Shown: positions 33,844 to 46,402, numbered from the stretch's first letter. The stretch: 64,000 bases of DNA from Camellia lanceoleosa (GCA_025200525.1 CM045761.1:81559551-81623550); one strand, 5' to 3'. Numbers and translations are program-made. The notes: generated from the sequence alone by a model not told the origin.

Positions 33844-34016
33844 TTTTATGGCGTGGTATAGCTTACCTTTTGACGTTGTACAGATTCATTTTTGATGCAG
33901 TACAAATTATCTTTTGACGTGGTATAAATTACTTTTTTGGCATGGTATAAATTATCTTTTGGCGTGATACAAATCAATTTTTTGTGATACAGATTAACTT
34001 TTGGATATTAATTTTG
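33844..34016. repeat. About seven copies of a 22 bp tandem repeat
   Basis: Unit TTTTGACGTGGTATAAATTA with variants starts near 33844, 33868, 33890, 33912, 33934, 33957 and 33979. Copies differ at several positions. It lies just left of the CACTA-like repeats at 34230. Confidence 0.75.
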
Positions 34017-34229
34017 TTTAATCTTCTGTTATATATGGAATTTTATTTTTGAGATTGAATTATACTTGGTTTGTATGGAATTTCTATTGGAAATATTAAT
34101 ATGATTTTAAATATGAATTTTTTTGATGGTTGAAAGTGAAATGTGTGCATGTTATGGAATGGTTGCGAATTTTTTCAATATATGGAATATTTTATTCGTA
34201 TATAGGGTACAAATTGTATGAATAGTGGA

Positions 34230-34930
34230 ACAAATACAAGTGGTCGAGAAATTAATCAAAAAAATTTATAAAATATTTGGCCACTAAATATTTTGGTAGC
34301 CAAAAATGCAAGTAAAGGTTTTTCATGACTAAATATTTAGTAGTAAAAAAGAAATAAAAGACTTTTGACGACCAAATAGTTAGTAGTCAAAATAAATCAA
34401 GATGAGGGAAGAAACTTTTACCAACTAAATATTTTAGTCACGAAAAAACATGGCATCATTCAGCGACTAAAATGTTTGGTCGTAAAATACCATGAAATGA
34501 AAATATCTACTCTTTTGGCGACTAATATGTTTAGCCATGAAAACTAACGACGACTAAACTATTTGGTCGCTAAATGTTTTATTATTAGTGACTAAAATTT
34601 TAGTTGGTAAATGTATTATTATTAACGACCAAAATGTTTTAACGATTAAATATTTTAGTCACTCAAAGAGAATTTTATTTTGATTTAATTACTTTCGGCG
34701 ACTAAATATTTGGTCGCCAAAATGTTATGTTTAGCGACTGCATCCATTTTGGTAGCCGAAGATAAGATAATTAGCGACCAACGTCAATTTAGTTGCCATT
34801 GACTATTGCTGACAAGGCTTTAGCAACCAATGAGGCGATGAAGAATTTTAGTCACCATTGACTTTCGACAACTAAAAACCAACCTTCAGTAACCAAAAAT
34901 TTGGTCACCAAAAGTATAATTTCCTATACT
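34230..34930. repeat. CACTA-like subterminal repeats
   Basis: Many direct and inverted copies of GCGACTAAATATTTGGTCGC and degraded forms. Dense short repeats of this type are typical of CACTA (En/Spm) subterminal regions. The stretch ends near AATTTCCTATACTG (34919-34932), which loosely resembles the AAATTTCTTGTAGTG terminus of such elements. No opposite end was found. 34931-35553 has nothing I can support. Confidence 0.5.
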
Positions 34931-35553
34931 GACATCATCTTATGTTAATGTGTATATTGTATTGTGTGAGTTAGGCTAAAAGAATAATATTATGGTGTGT
35001 TGAGTGAAAAATCAAAAAAATTAAAATATTATTAATGGAAATTAAGTAATGGTGTGTAGTGAGATGATTGTATCATATAATAGTTATTTTGTGGGTTCAC
35101 TTCCTCATCAGTTAAAGGATTAGAATCATAAGGGATGGCCATGAGTCAGAACCAGATCATCAAACTGGTACAAAAACCAAAGATCTAAACGATCGACAAA
35201 ATAGTTGTAGACAAGGATATGGGGAATGGGCGGGTACCCATCCTCGATGAAGATTTAAACAATATCATCTACCTGACCCAATAGGTAGAAAAATGGAGAA
35301 ATCCCATGTATGTGGGTCGGGTTTCTATAGGTATCTACTGGATAGGTTATCCATTGACATCCCTATGTCTAGGGTATCACGTAATCATGTCTCAATCCAA
35401 TCATAAATTGTTATGTACCATGTTATTTTTCAATCACTCAACGTAAAATTGTGAATCATACCTTCTTCACCAATCACATTACACCTAAGACATCACATAA
35501 CTGTGCCTTAGGCCTATGAAATAACTTTGCCACTATATATGGACAAAAATGTA

Positions 35554-35843
35554 GGTCTTGTTTGGTTTGTGTTTCTCAAAAAATTTTGAGAAAAATTCTT
35601 TACAAATAAGTTTTCAAAAGTAATCAAACCAAACAATTTTTTCTAAATTTTTTTTTCAAAACTTGTTTGGTTTACAAATTTTCCAAACAAATCTCTCTCT
35701 CATACACATCAAATCAATCACTTTTTTCAAAACTCTCTTTCAAAATAATTTTTCAAAACATCTTTTGAAAAAAAATCAAACCAAACAAATTTTCGTACTT
35801 TTTATCTCAAAATATGTTTCTCAAATACAAACTAAATAAGGCC
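35554..35843. mobile_element. MITE with TIRs of the GGTCTTGTTTGG type
   Basis: The left end GGTCTTGTTTGGTTTGTGTT and the reverse complement of the right end GGCCTTATTTAGTTTGTATT are near-identical, both followed by TCAAAA/GAGAAACA words. No coding. Confidence 0.6.
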
Positions 35844-36742
35844 GTAATATTTTCTCTATCAATCACAATACACTTAGAACACATGACTGTGTCTAGGACT
35901 ATCAATCATTGATGGATTTAATGTTAAAAAAAAAAAAAATTATTGATGGATTTAAGGGCTGCGAAGGTATTTTCAAAAAAAAAATTTAAAAAATGTTATA
36001 TTAATAAAAACAAGCTAAATAGTTAGTTGTTGCATTTTACGTCTTGCGTTATTTTGATATTCTTTAATTTTAATTTTTGTGCCAATTTATTTCAGTTGAT
36101 AATGTAGATTAATATTTATGGGTAAATTATAAATACACTTCTTGAGGTTTGCTTAAAGTATATATTGCCTTTTGTAGTTTGAAAAATTACTGAAAAATCT
36201 AGAAACCCAAGATGTTGATTTGTGATTATGTATCAATAAAAAGCAGTAAAAAACAATTCCAATCAATCAATCAAGAGAAAGAGACACAAAGATTTTACGT
36301 GAAAAAACCGCAATTGGACACCTTTCAATTGTGATAAAAAAACCACGGGCAACTGCCACAAGAACAATCCACTAAGAAGATTTAAAGGAATTACACAGGT
36401 ATCACTCTCAATTATCTAGCGAATCCACAGCGCCTAATTGAACCAACCTCTATGTGCCTCTTCCAACCCCATCTTCAGCACGGAATTGTCTTTTTGATGA
36501 GCCACTCCGGATTCCACCAAAGCTTGGGCTCAATTCTTGAAATTCACAACTGAAGAACAACTCTCTCTTTTGTGTATAACAAACAAACCTTTGATGTACT
36601 CTATTTAAACCATGAGTTGACTACTCAATAAAACATCAAAAAAAAAAAAAAAACAAAATATCCCCAGATATAAACCTTTAAGAACAAAAAAGAAGATCTG
36701 GAGGACTTCAATCAATACCTTTAGTTTTGGGAGAAAACCAAG

Positions 36743-36751
36743 TATTTATAG
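36743..36751 (-). promoter_or_regulatory. TATA box of the solo LTR
   Basis: In minus sense TTCTCTATAAATACTTGG, a near-consensus plant TATA element. The palindrome array begins 68 bp upstream of it. Confidence 0.6.
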
Positions 36752-36818
36752 AGAACCAAAAGTAATCCTAGATTGGGAAGAAAACAAACTCCTTGAGAAA
36801 TCCGGATTCTGAGGCTCG

Positions 36819-37020
36819 CTCGAGCGAAGCTTTCCTGGCTCGAGCGAGGAGAGTAATTTTCATGATTTCTACTAGTGTCTTGGCTCGAGCGACGGATCCT
36901 TGGCTCGAGCGAGGAATACACTCTTTCAGGTTTTTGTATGGACGCAATCCTTGGCTTGAGCGAGCATTTCTTGGCTCGAGCGAGAAAGTCTTAGCTCGAG
37001 CGAGCACTCCTTGGCTCGAG
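36819..37020. repeat. Eight CTCGAG-type palindromes in 20 bp register
   Basis: Hexamer starts: 36819, 36839, 36884, 36904, 36955 (CTTGAG), 36975, 36995, 37015. Spacings are 20, 45, 20, 51, 20, 20, 20. Typical unit TTGGCTCGAGCGAGnnnTCC. The overlapping ORFs on both strands (36721-37183) exist because the unit has no stop in most frames. Confidence 0.9.
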
Positions 37021-37560
37021 CGAGCAACGGCTGACATGCAATTTTGAATGCAATTTTGAATTTTGCTTTGGCCGCGAGCTGACCGGGCAGCTCGACCCCC
37101 GTAATAATCATTGAAGTGGCAATCTTGAAAGCATTAACATCACAAACTTCTCTGTATGGCTCGATTCGGGTTTGGATTCGCATCTAATAAACTCATAGTC
37201 TCACTGAAATAAAAAGTGTGAATAAAATTACAACTCAAAGGAGTTTTGTCAAACGAGATTGCCAAGAATAAAAACTTAACAATTACAAATACATCTTTGT
37301 TAGTATTTTTTATTTAACAGAATTAAGGAAAAAACTAAAATTCATAATTGCTCTCTTATGCAATAATAAAATTAACTAAATTATTAATTGAAACATATTT
37401 CTAACATCATTAAAAATTATTAATTGACTTGATGATTTATTAATAAAATGGGTGATTTGTTATGAAATTAGAAATCTTAGGGGTGAAATGTAATTTTCAA
37501 AACCACAGCGGTTGATTCATATTTTTATCAAACCTTAAGGGTTGTATTTGTAATTTATCC

Positions 37561-38516
37561 TATTTTTTAAACAAAGTAATTACGAAGTTGGTTGAAATTA
37601 ATGCATTGAATGAATAAATTTATAATTTTTTCTTTAAAAACATAACATATATCACTCATGTGTTCATTTTTATTAAAAAAAATATTAATAATTGTAATCA
37701 ATTGGGCCTCATTAAGCCAAAAATCATAAATTTTGTATCAAAATCTATTTAATTAAAATTATAAGAATGAAAATAAAATAAAGCTCCAAATACAAGGATT
37801 ATCAGTGCAACTTGTCCTATTAATCATTAGTAAAATAATTTTAAAATTACAAAAAAGTACATCTCTAAACTAACAATTATATGACAATATTAAAAAATAA
37901 TAGTCTAGTTGAATTTTATTTTATTCCCTTTGTGTTTGTATTATATATATATATATATATATATTCATGAAAAAAATTTATAATTTTAATTTTTAATATG
38001 TATAAATTCTCTCAATAATTTATAATTATTTTTTTGTAAAATTTCACTGATATGATATTTGTTTGAAAAGTAAGGTCTATTTTGAAAAGTTAGTAATAAT
38101 CAGTTTTTTAATAAAAAATTGTTTATAAATAACTTTTTTGTGAGAGAGAAAGTTAGTTATAATTCAAAAAGTAAATTATAACCAAGTTGTCAAAATTGGT
38201 CTAAATATTGGATCCACGGTAGCTAGCAGCCATCGTCATTCACGTTTTGATTGCATAAGAAAGTTGTGACATTGATATTGACCGACAGTGTCAAATCTCT
38301 GATTGGACTTTGTTTAGAAATGCACCTCTTAATTTTTTAGATTAAAAAGTTGGAGAAAAAAATATGATTATTTAAGATAATTTTTTAATTTTTTACGAAA
38401 AATGTGTATTAAAAAATTATATAAATTAGTGTATAGGAAAAACTTGGACAGAGTAGGTAGTACGGTGGGTAGAGTAGCGTGTAGGAGAAGCTTGCCTCCT
38501 TTTCTGGTATTAAATT
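37561..38516. other. No gene recognised
   Basis: AT-rich; contains a TA microsatellite near 37943-37965. No repeats with clear ends. Confidence 0.5.
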
Positions 38517-38849
38517 GGACGATGTTGTTCGGTCCGTGAGGGCCCACAACGGGTCCCGTTTTGCTAATCGAAACCGTTCAATGTATAGAATTCGTTGAGT
38601 ACTATATGCTTGTAAAAAATCATATTAATCGGATATCTATAGCTATATGATCGGATTAGTTTTTTTGGTTAACCGTTAACTATAACACCATCCATTTTTT
38701 ATACAAAACTTATTTGATCATGTAGTTAGCGATATCCGATCAACGTAATTGTTTTTAGGCATATATTACTCGACGAGTTCTACACATTGAACGATAGATT
38801 ATCAAAATGGAACTCGTGATGGATCCTTACGGGCCGAACAACACCGTCT
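38517..38849. mobile_element. Foldback MITE with about 150 bp arms
   Basis: The left half (GGACGATGTTGTTCGGTCCG, ... CGTTCAATGTATAGAATTCG ... ATCGGATATC) matches the reverse complement of the right half (AGACGGTGTTGTTCGGCCCG ... CGTTCAATGTGTAGAACTCG ... ATCGGATATC) almost to the centre. No coding. Confidence 0.75.
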
Positions 38850-39236
38850 TGTTTGCTTTTCTACCTATTCCCTTTGCATAAATGGTGAGCAACTATAGTA
38901 CAACTTACGTGACATGTGAGTTGTATTTTTTTTTTTGTAAAATTATTTTTTTTTAAATTTTTTTGAATAAATAATAATAATTTTTTGATTTTTTTAATAA
39001 CTTTTGCCTTTTTTGAAATATGCCAAAGCAGCCCTATATATCTTGTTACTAATATATATAAAGTTTTTTTTATTAATTTATAATTAATTTTATGAAATTC
39101 TATTGATGTGATATTTCTCTCAAAATTAAGATATTATTTGACATAAATTAAATAAGTGCATTTATACGAGTTACGTTAGCTCTCTATTTTTTTTGTACAT
39201 ATATATATATATATTTAAAAATCAAAAAATATACTT

Positions 39237-39605
39237 AGGGGTTGTTTGGGATGTTTTAAATAAGTGCAGTTTTTAACTTTTTATGAAATATGAGTTGGGT
39301 TTGAAGTGATGTAGTAGAGAGGTGATGTGACTTAAATAAGATGATGTGACTTAGCTTCCGTTTGAGAAGTGATTTGACTTTTTGATTTTTTGATTATTTT
39401 AACCTGGGCTAAAAAGCTTAATTTGGGAATGATTTTTTGACTTTTTAATTTTTTTGACATTTTGTAAAACAACAGTGTAATGATTATGGATTGAATGTAA
39501 TGTTTTATTTTTTGTGACTAAAATAATCACTTTAATCCTTCCTAAATAATACCTTAAATAAGATAGTAATTTTTTAACTTTTTATTAAAGATGTCAAACT
39601 TAACT
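39237..39605. mobile_element. MITE (AGGGGTTGTTTGG type) with a second MITE nested at about 39355-39552
   Basis: The outer element starts AGGGGTTGTTTGGGATG and resumes CTTAAATAAGATAGTAATTT after the insert, colinear with 60006-60189. The inner element begins GCTTCCGTTTGAGAAGTG and belongs to the family at 41401 and 60361. CTTA flanks the insert on both sides. Confidence 0.55.
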
Positions 39606-40084
39606 TATTTTAATCATTTAAAAAAAAAACCTCTAAATAGCTAGCAGCGCATCATCATTCACGTTTTGATTGCATTGTCCAAAAAAACCTCTAAAAGATG
39701 AAATATTTAATAAAAATTTTGATAGTTTTTATAAAATCTCTAACATTAATTTTTTTAAAGGAAATCTGAGTCTACACCTTGTACTTTTCTAGTGAAGCAA
39801 TCAATTATTTTTGTCACCTATATATAGGGAAATTTTATGCCATAAGAATGTGTATAATGTGTAATTTATTACGTATTTTTACGGTGTATGTTATGTATTC
39901 TTTTTAATAAATATTACATATTTTTTTGGTAAGACTTACAATAATTTGCGATACAGAAATGAAATTTCACATTTTTGTGGTAGTGTTACGTATTTTATAG
40001 TATTGTTATATATTTTGTAATTAGAAAATGTTTGGATAAAAAAATATAATATTTTCACAAAAATACATAACACCTTCACAAAAT

Positions 40085-40724
40085 TAGGGCTAAGCAAGGA
40101 ATTCGTGAAATCCGTAATCCGATCCAGTCCAGTCCAATCCAATAGATTTGGATTGGTTTTTTGAATCCGTGGTTCGGTTCCGGATTGAAAAATTAAAAAT
40201 GCGCAATTTACGGATTGGTTCCGGATTGGAATCTATCCGGACCGTATACAAATAGTCTATATTTTTATTGTACACCCTCCTGCATAGCATCCTCTCTTAT
40301 TTCATATAAAACTTAAATCCAAACCTAAACTTGCATGGTATCTTCTTTTATTACTTTTATTTGCTAGTTTTTAGTGTTAATTTGTAATGGTCTAAATACT
40401 TATGGTATGACTAGTTTTCTTATGGTTGTTTAAATTCTAGAACAGTTTGTCGCTATTATGAAAAGACATGTTGATATTGTGAAACTAATATGGTGCTATA
40501 TTTATATTTTTATGAAATTAAAGTGTTATATATATATTTTTTTGTTATTTAATTATATAAATCCGTAGTCCTAAACCAATCCAATTCGTGTTTAAATAGA
40601 TTGGTTCTGATTGGTTCCACGTTTTAAACGGATTGGATTGGTTCTAATTTTTCAAGATTCGTAGATAACGGATTGGTCATGATTTTACTCCAATCCGATC
40701 AAATCGAGACCATGCTCACTCCTA
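40085..40724. mobile_element. Non-autonomous hAT element
   Basis: Ends TAGGGCTAAGCAAGG and (reverse complement) TAGGAGTGAGCATGG fit hAT termini. The flanks CACAAAAT (40077-40084) and TACAAAAT (40725-40732) are an 8 bp duplication with one mismatch. Subterminal regions are full of GGATTGG / CCAATCC words. No transposase. Confidence 0.75.
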
Positions 40725-41400
40725 TACAAAATGCATAACTTTATTTTTGTATGACTAATTGTTGTATCTTCTATTAAAAAAATACATAATATTTATCACA
40801 AAATATATGTTGTTTATCACAAAAATATGTAATAAGATATATATGGTGCGTACCTTTTTGAAAGGTGTGCATCACCCATCACATTGTTCTAGTGTAGCAT
40901 CTACGACTTTTTATTAATTTTTTTTATTTGATTTAATTTTATATTTGATAAAAAAATTAATTTGATATGAATTACGCTAATTGTTTCATCAATTTTTCTT
41001 CAATTGATTTTTATCAAAAAATTATTTTTATCCTAAATTTTTCTTTTCATCAAATTTCATAGTAAAAATTACATTCAACATCTTTTTAAGTTTTTATCAA
41101 ATTTAAATTTGATAAAGATTTGGTGAATCCTCAATTTCTCTTACTAACCTCAATTTAAGCCTAACATGAGAAAAACGTGGGCCAAGCTTATGTGGGTTAA
41201 ACAGTGAAAATTATAATCTAGATGGTTTTTTAATTTTTAATTTTTAATTTTTTAGTTAGTTGAAATTGTGAAAGTTATCACTTTTGTATGTATTGAGGGA
41301 GATAACAGGATAAATGTCAGGCAAAATTTATTTTTCTCTCTCCTAATTTGAGATTAAAATATTTTATTTTTTATGGTTCAAATATAGTAAAGTTCCTATG

Positions 41401-41639
41401 GATTGGTTTGGGAAGTGAGTTGGCTTTTTGATTTGTTGGCTTTTTTTTGACTATTTTAGCCTGGGCTAAAAAACTTAGGTTGGGAAGAGTTTTTTGACTT
41501 TTTGACTTTTTTGATTTTTTTTGTGAAAGAAGAGTGTAATGATTATGGATTGAATGTGATATTTTATTTGTTGTGGCTAAAATAGCTTGTTTTGTCTTTT
41601 GTGGCTATTTTAGCCACAAAGGATCTTCTCAAACGGACC
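41401..41639. mobile_element. MITE (GGTTTGGGAAGTGAG family)
   Basis: Ends GATTGGTTTGGGAAGTGAG and CTTCTCAAACGGACC are inverted; the flanks CTATG (41396-41400 and 41640-41644) are identical. Related copies: 39355, 53929 and 60361. Confidence 0.65.
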
Positions 41640-41644
41640 CTATG

Positions 41645-43498
41645 TAATTTTGAATTAAAGTGTCATCGTTAGTTTTTATATACTGACGAAAATTGTATCA
41701 TACACACTATTCTTTAAAGTGAGCTTAGTTTTCTAAAAAAATTAAATTAAATTAATACAATAAAAACATAAATTTACCCTCATCTTCTCCAAACCTAAAA
41801 AATAGATTAAGATGTTAATTAAAATTAAATTAAATTAATGATTGATCTAAAATATAAAATATAATTAAGGATTTATTTAAAATATAAAATAAATAATAAT
41901 TAAGAATTGATATAAATATAATTAAATTAAAAACAAATTAAGATATTAGGATTTATAATAAATAATTAAGGATTTTGGATAAATTGTGATATAAAATATA
42001 ATTAGATTAAAATGTTAGGAACTACAATAAATAATTAATAATTTTTTTAAAAAAAATAAAATAGGGAAAGTAATTATACAAAAGAGGGAATCTCAAAAGT
42101 CACCAATGCCATTAAAGATGGAGGAACTTCCTCCATCCAAATACGTGGTGAATCAATGTAAAGGCTAATCTACTTAAATAATGAGCCACATAATTGCTTT
42201 TTCTATAAACATGTGAGACTAATGATGAATAGAATTGCAAAAAAATGCAAAAAAAGAGCCTGAGCAGCACCTACCAAATAACCATAGCAAGACAATATAA
42301 TTAAGGATTTAAGATTATTTCTTATCAAAATATAATTAACTTAAAATTAGATTAAAAAGTTGAGAATTACGATAAATAATTAAAATTTTATGATTAATTG
42401 TGATTTAATTGAATTAATGTTAGAAATTATAAATTATATGTATGGGATAGGAAAAAGAAAGAAAAGAACAAAAAAAGCATATAATTTGAAGGTGTTATAG
42501 TCATTTCGCATATATAGTCAATGGAGTCAATAGTTGCACTTTAGTCTAAACATATATGATGGTGCTACACGTACCAATTGAGATACTAATTAGTATACCA
42601 CCATATACTATAATATTGTCACTTCAAAATTATGACCACATCTATTATACAAATTATAAAGATTTAAAGCCTCTAAAATTATATTATATCATCTATTAAT
42701 ATATTAATTGATATATCAATTAATACATATAACATTATTTAAAAACATATAGAAGTTTGTTGCCTATATTTAAACCATAAAAGAATAAAATGCTCCACTC
42801 TTAAACCATGAAAAGATACCATGAATCTGATCTAGATGTCATAAAGTGAATGGTATACAGCATATTATTCCAGAATCACCAAATAGGTCTCTTTAAACTG
42901 GTGCAATGCAAAGATCTTATGAGTCTACAGACTCATTTTGTTAATATGAATTATATGATTTTAAAAATTAAATATATAAGAATTAAAAAAAAATATATAT
43001 ATATATATATATTTAATTTTTAACAAATAAATCATGTAGTTATAATTATTAAATTAACCTAATTTTGATATTTATAAAGTTTATCACTAATCTAAAAATA
43101 TTATTTTAAACATACACTGATGTGAAATTACTCCTAATTTTTTTTCTTAGATTGATTCATTGAAATTACTCCTAAATTTAAAGTTCATTTTTAACTTATG
43201 GATATGGCAACTATCAATTATTGAAGTGAGTTGTATTTTAAATTTTAAAGTTCATTTATTATATGATACATCAGTTAATATAAAATAATTTATAAAATTT
43301 GTTAGTCTCTGTAACATATTTTTATCTAAAAATATCAGTACCAAAATTGGATGTTAGAAAAGATAAATTAAAAGAAGAAGATAAACTAAATTATTTTTTG
43401 TCCCATTGTATTCTTTTCTTACAATAAAGTTTGAAATTAGGAAGTGAATTTCTTCTAGCTCATAATTTGAATTGGAAGGTACTGTTCGAACTCATGAG
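41645..43498. other. No gene recognised
   Basis: Very AT-rich with recurring AATTAAGGATTT and AAAATATAAAAT words (about 41810-42420), perhaps a degenerate tandem array. Nothing coding. Confidence 0.45.
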
Positions 43499-43765
43499 GC
43501 TTGTTATGAGTCCCGTTTCGATAATTCAAATATTTTATTTTGTCGAGTATTTCATATATATTATTCACACAAAAAATTAAATTGATCCGATAATCATAAC
43601 CTATCTAATTTATCACATTTGTTACATAAAAAAAATGCATTTTTAAAATTTTTTTTTTTTGGTGACAAATACAATAAATCAAATAGATTATAATTATTGG
43701 ATCAATCTATGTTTTTTGGATGCCAACATAATAAACAGTTTAAGTTATTAAAAGATGACTCGTGA
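43499..43765. repeat. Degraded foldback element
   Basis: The left part (TGTTATGAGTCCCGTTTCGA, AATTGATCCGATAATCATAA) pairs imperfectly with the right part (TCGTGATGGGTCCC, GATTATAATTATTGGATCAA). It resembles the foldback at 253-569. Confidence 0.5.
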
Positions 43766-46087
43766 TGGGTCCCACATGCCAGACAACGCCCTCCAAATTC
43801 ACCTCCTAAAATTAAACATTTTGCCAAAAAAAAAAAAAAAAAAAAGAGAAAAAGAAAAAAAAAGATAGGATCAATTAGCAAAAGCAATTTTCTTTTTTCT
43901 TTTTTTTTTCTTTTCCTTTTTGCAAACTTAGTTTAAAACTCATAAATTATAAAATGAATCTTAATTTTTTTTTTATTTTTAAAAAAGGAGAGAATTAAAA
44001 TTACTTATACCTATTCATTTTTTGGCAGTCATCAAAGAATAAAAAAAAAATTCCTCATTTTGTTTTTGTTTTTATTGTTTTCATATAAATATTATCATTG
44101 CACTCAACAATATTTGTTGATTACTCAGGATTAGAAATGTGGCACACAATATGTGTGAAATTTAAAATATATGAAAGTTATTTAAAGAAATTTAAATATG
44201 AGACAATCGCAACAATAAGTTAGAGAAAAATTTATTTATAAATCCTATTTTGAAAAATGGTATTCCATTAAGTCTTAAAGATTTTATTATATACCAATTA
44301 GTCCCATTGATTTTGAAAATGCAGATTTCATAAAATTAGATATACGGTTATACTCTTATTTCTATTATAGTTCCTTCTTTTTTTGTTTCTTTTGTGCTAG
44401 AAAGATAAGGTACACAATTTACACTGCAAGAAAATCGGGAATCAGCGGCGTTTATAAAACGCCGCTATAGGCTAGAAAAACGCCGCAAAAAGATAAAACG
44501 ACGATTATAAAATTCGTCGATGATGCGGCTGTCGTTGTATCTTTGTGACGTTTGAAAAACGCCACTAAAGACTTTAGACGACGTTTTCTAAAACGCCGCT
44601 AATTCTTTACAGCCGTTAACTATGCACGTTAAAGGAGTTATCTCTGACGTCATAATGACAACATTTCGCGATGTTTTTAAAAAAAATGCCACCATTTCTT
44701 TCATTTTTTTGAAAAAAAAAATGAAAAATCATAATTAATGATCTTTTGACTTTTGTTCAAACCAAACATATATCATCCATCATCCATCATCATCCATCAC
44801 CATTCTCAAAATATATACCATAATGTGAATGAGCATTCATTTTTCAATTTTCCATAAAATAAATAAATAAATAAATAAAACCCCTTTAAATACAATATGA
44901 CAATACAAAATCATAAAAATAATAATATTCAGTGTGCTCTCCAAATTCTCTGAAAATAACTTCATCTACAACTCTTTTCAGCTTCATCAAGTCATCAATC
45001 ATCTTCACCAAAAATGATGATTATATATCTGAATCATCCAATTCCATTAACACAACTTCAATAAACTTGAATGGTTGAAAAATCTACATACTTTTGCATA
45101 CCATGTCAAGAAGGCTAGAAAGATAAGAAATTATGAAATTTGCAAGTGCATGTACAATGAAATTTTTTTTATTTATACATTGTATTCACAATATGTGTAC
45201 TTTGAAAGTTTGGTTTCATCAAACAACCATTAATATAAGATAGAGCAAAAGCATCAGTAACCATGAGAAGAAAAAATCAAAAAGTAATGTCAATTACAAA
45301 CTAGTCTATGTTTACTTACAATAGGTTTACCAGTCACCACAACGGGTGAGTAGCCATGAAATTTCGATCCATGCCATTGTCTGTTTCAACACACGACAAT
45401 CAAAAATGAGTTTAAAATTTCAGCAAACATTAGAAAGCATACACATGGAAAGTACTCAACAGCATTAGTTATTAACCTAAACAACCATTAACATCTTCTA
45501 ATGCTACCTTCTTTACAGAAGCAATCAATTCAGGTAAAACTTGAATACTGGATCACATCATCTCCAACCTTGATAACAAAAATGTTAGCTATTTGTTATC
45601 TCTTTATCTTCAATTTTCACTTCTCTATTAACATCAACTACAAAGTGATTTCCCATTGTTCTAAAGACTAAAGGTAATCTTCTCTGTATTACAAATTTAT
45701 CAGACGTCCCTAAAGGGACCCTATTGTTCTAAGAGTAATAAATATAGTTTTTTAGTTATATTACCTTTTTCTTAGACATGTTAGTTTATGCCAACGCATG
45801 GAAGGCCACTATCCTTGTCTCATTGGTATGGATGATCACAATATTTGTCAAGGATCAGATAACTACCAGAATCTGGTTGGTTACTGACATATACAAACAA
45901 AACTTTGAAATACTATGCGTATTTCTTAGTAGCAAAAATAGAAAAAATCACACAATCGAAGTCTTCACATCTGATTGAGAACAATGTGCACTACAGATAC
46001 CTACAAAAAGCTTACAAATACCAATGAAGCCAGTTCAAAATCATAGTGCGACCATATATAAAAATTAGTTTGTGTCAATCATTGTAC

Positions 46088-46353
46088 CATTCACGGATGT
46101 CTCTGAAAGGATATCAGAATTCAAGCTAAAGAGAGCTGTTAGCACCAATGGGTGAGAAGCAAGTGTAGAAGCAGGGATCCTGAAACAAACAGATATTCAA
46201 ACAAGTTATGAGAGTTCTATCATGTAAACTAGGGTGGGGAAGTTGTGCAAAATGGATATTATAATCACATAAGAATTTAGAACATCTACATGAACAGCCA
46301 AAAATACCCAATCACAAAGCTTTCAGTTTCCCAAGAGTAACATAGACACATGC

Positions 46354-46402
<49 letters not shown>

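Larger units (their letters stand above)
36191..37281 (-). mobile_element. Solo LTR, 1.1 kb, nested in the TIR element
   Basis: 1,091 bp, TGAAAAATCTAG...AAAACTTAACA, with an exact 5 bp duplication ATTAC at 36186-36190 and 37282-37286. Comparison with the second copy of the host element (about 52880) shows the uninterrupted sequence. Minus sense is inferred from a TATA box at 36743-36751. It contains eight CTCGAG-type palindromes. The family is not identified; a single LTR means internal recombination or a lost partner. Confidence 0.82.
36120..37560. mobile_element. TIR element (GGGTAAATTAYAAA family) carrying a nested solo LTR
   Basis: Starts GGGTAAATTATAAATACACT and ends ATTTGTAATTTATCC, an inverted match. 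Without the solo LTR (36191-37281) the element is about 345 bp and colinear with the copy at 52811-53420 (shared TTGCTCTCTTA/ CTGCTCTCTTA and ACATCATTAAAAATTATTAA blocks). Confidence 0.7.

Noticed and set aside
36819..37020. Resemblance to a CRISPR array (regular short repeats)
   Set aside because: Units are contiguous 20 bp palindromic repeats without unique spacers of fixed length, in a plant LTR.
36721..37183. Overlapping ORFs rich in Leu-Ala-Arg and Ser-Ser-Gln on both strands
   Set aside because: They are the CTCGAG-palindrome repeat translated in different frames; the unit lacks stops, so ORFs appear by default. The same applies to 23257-23635.
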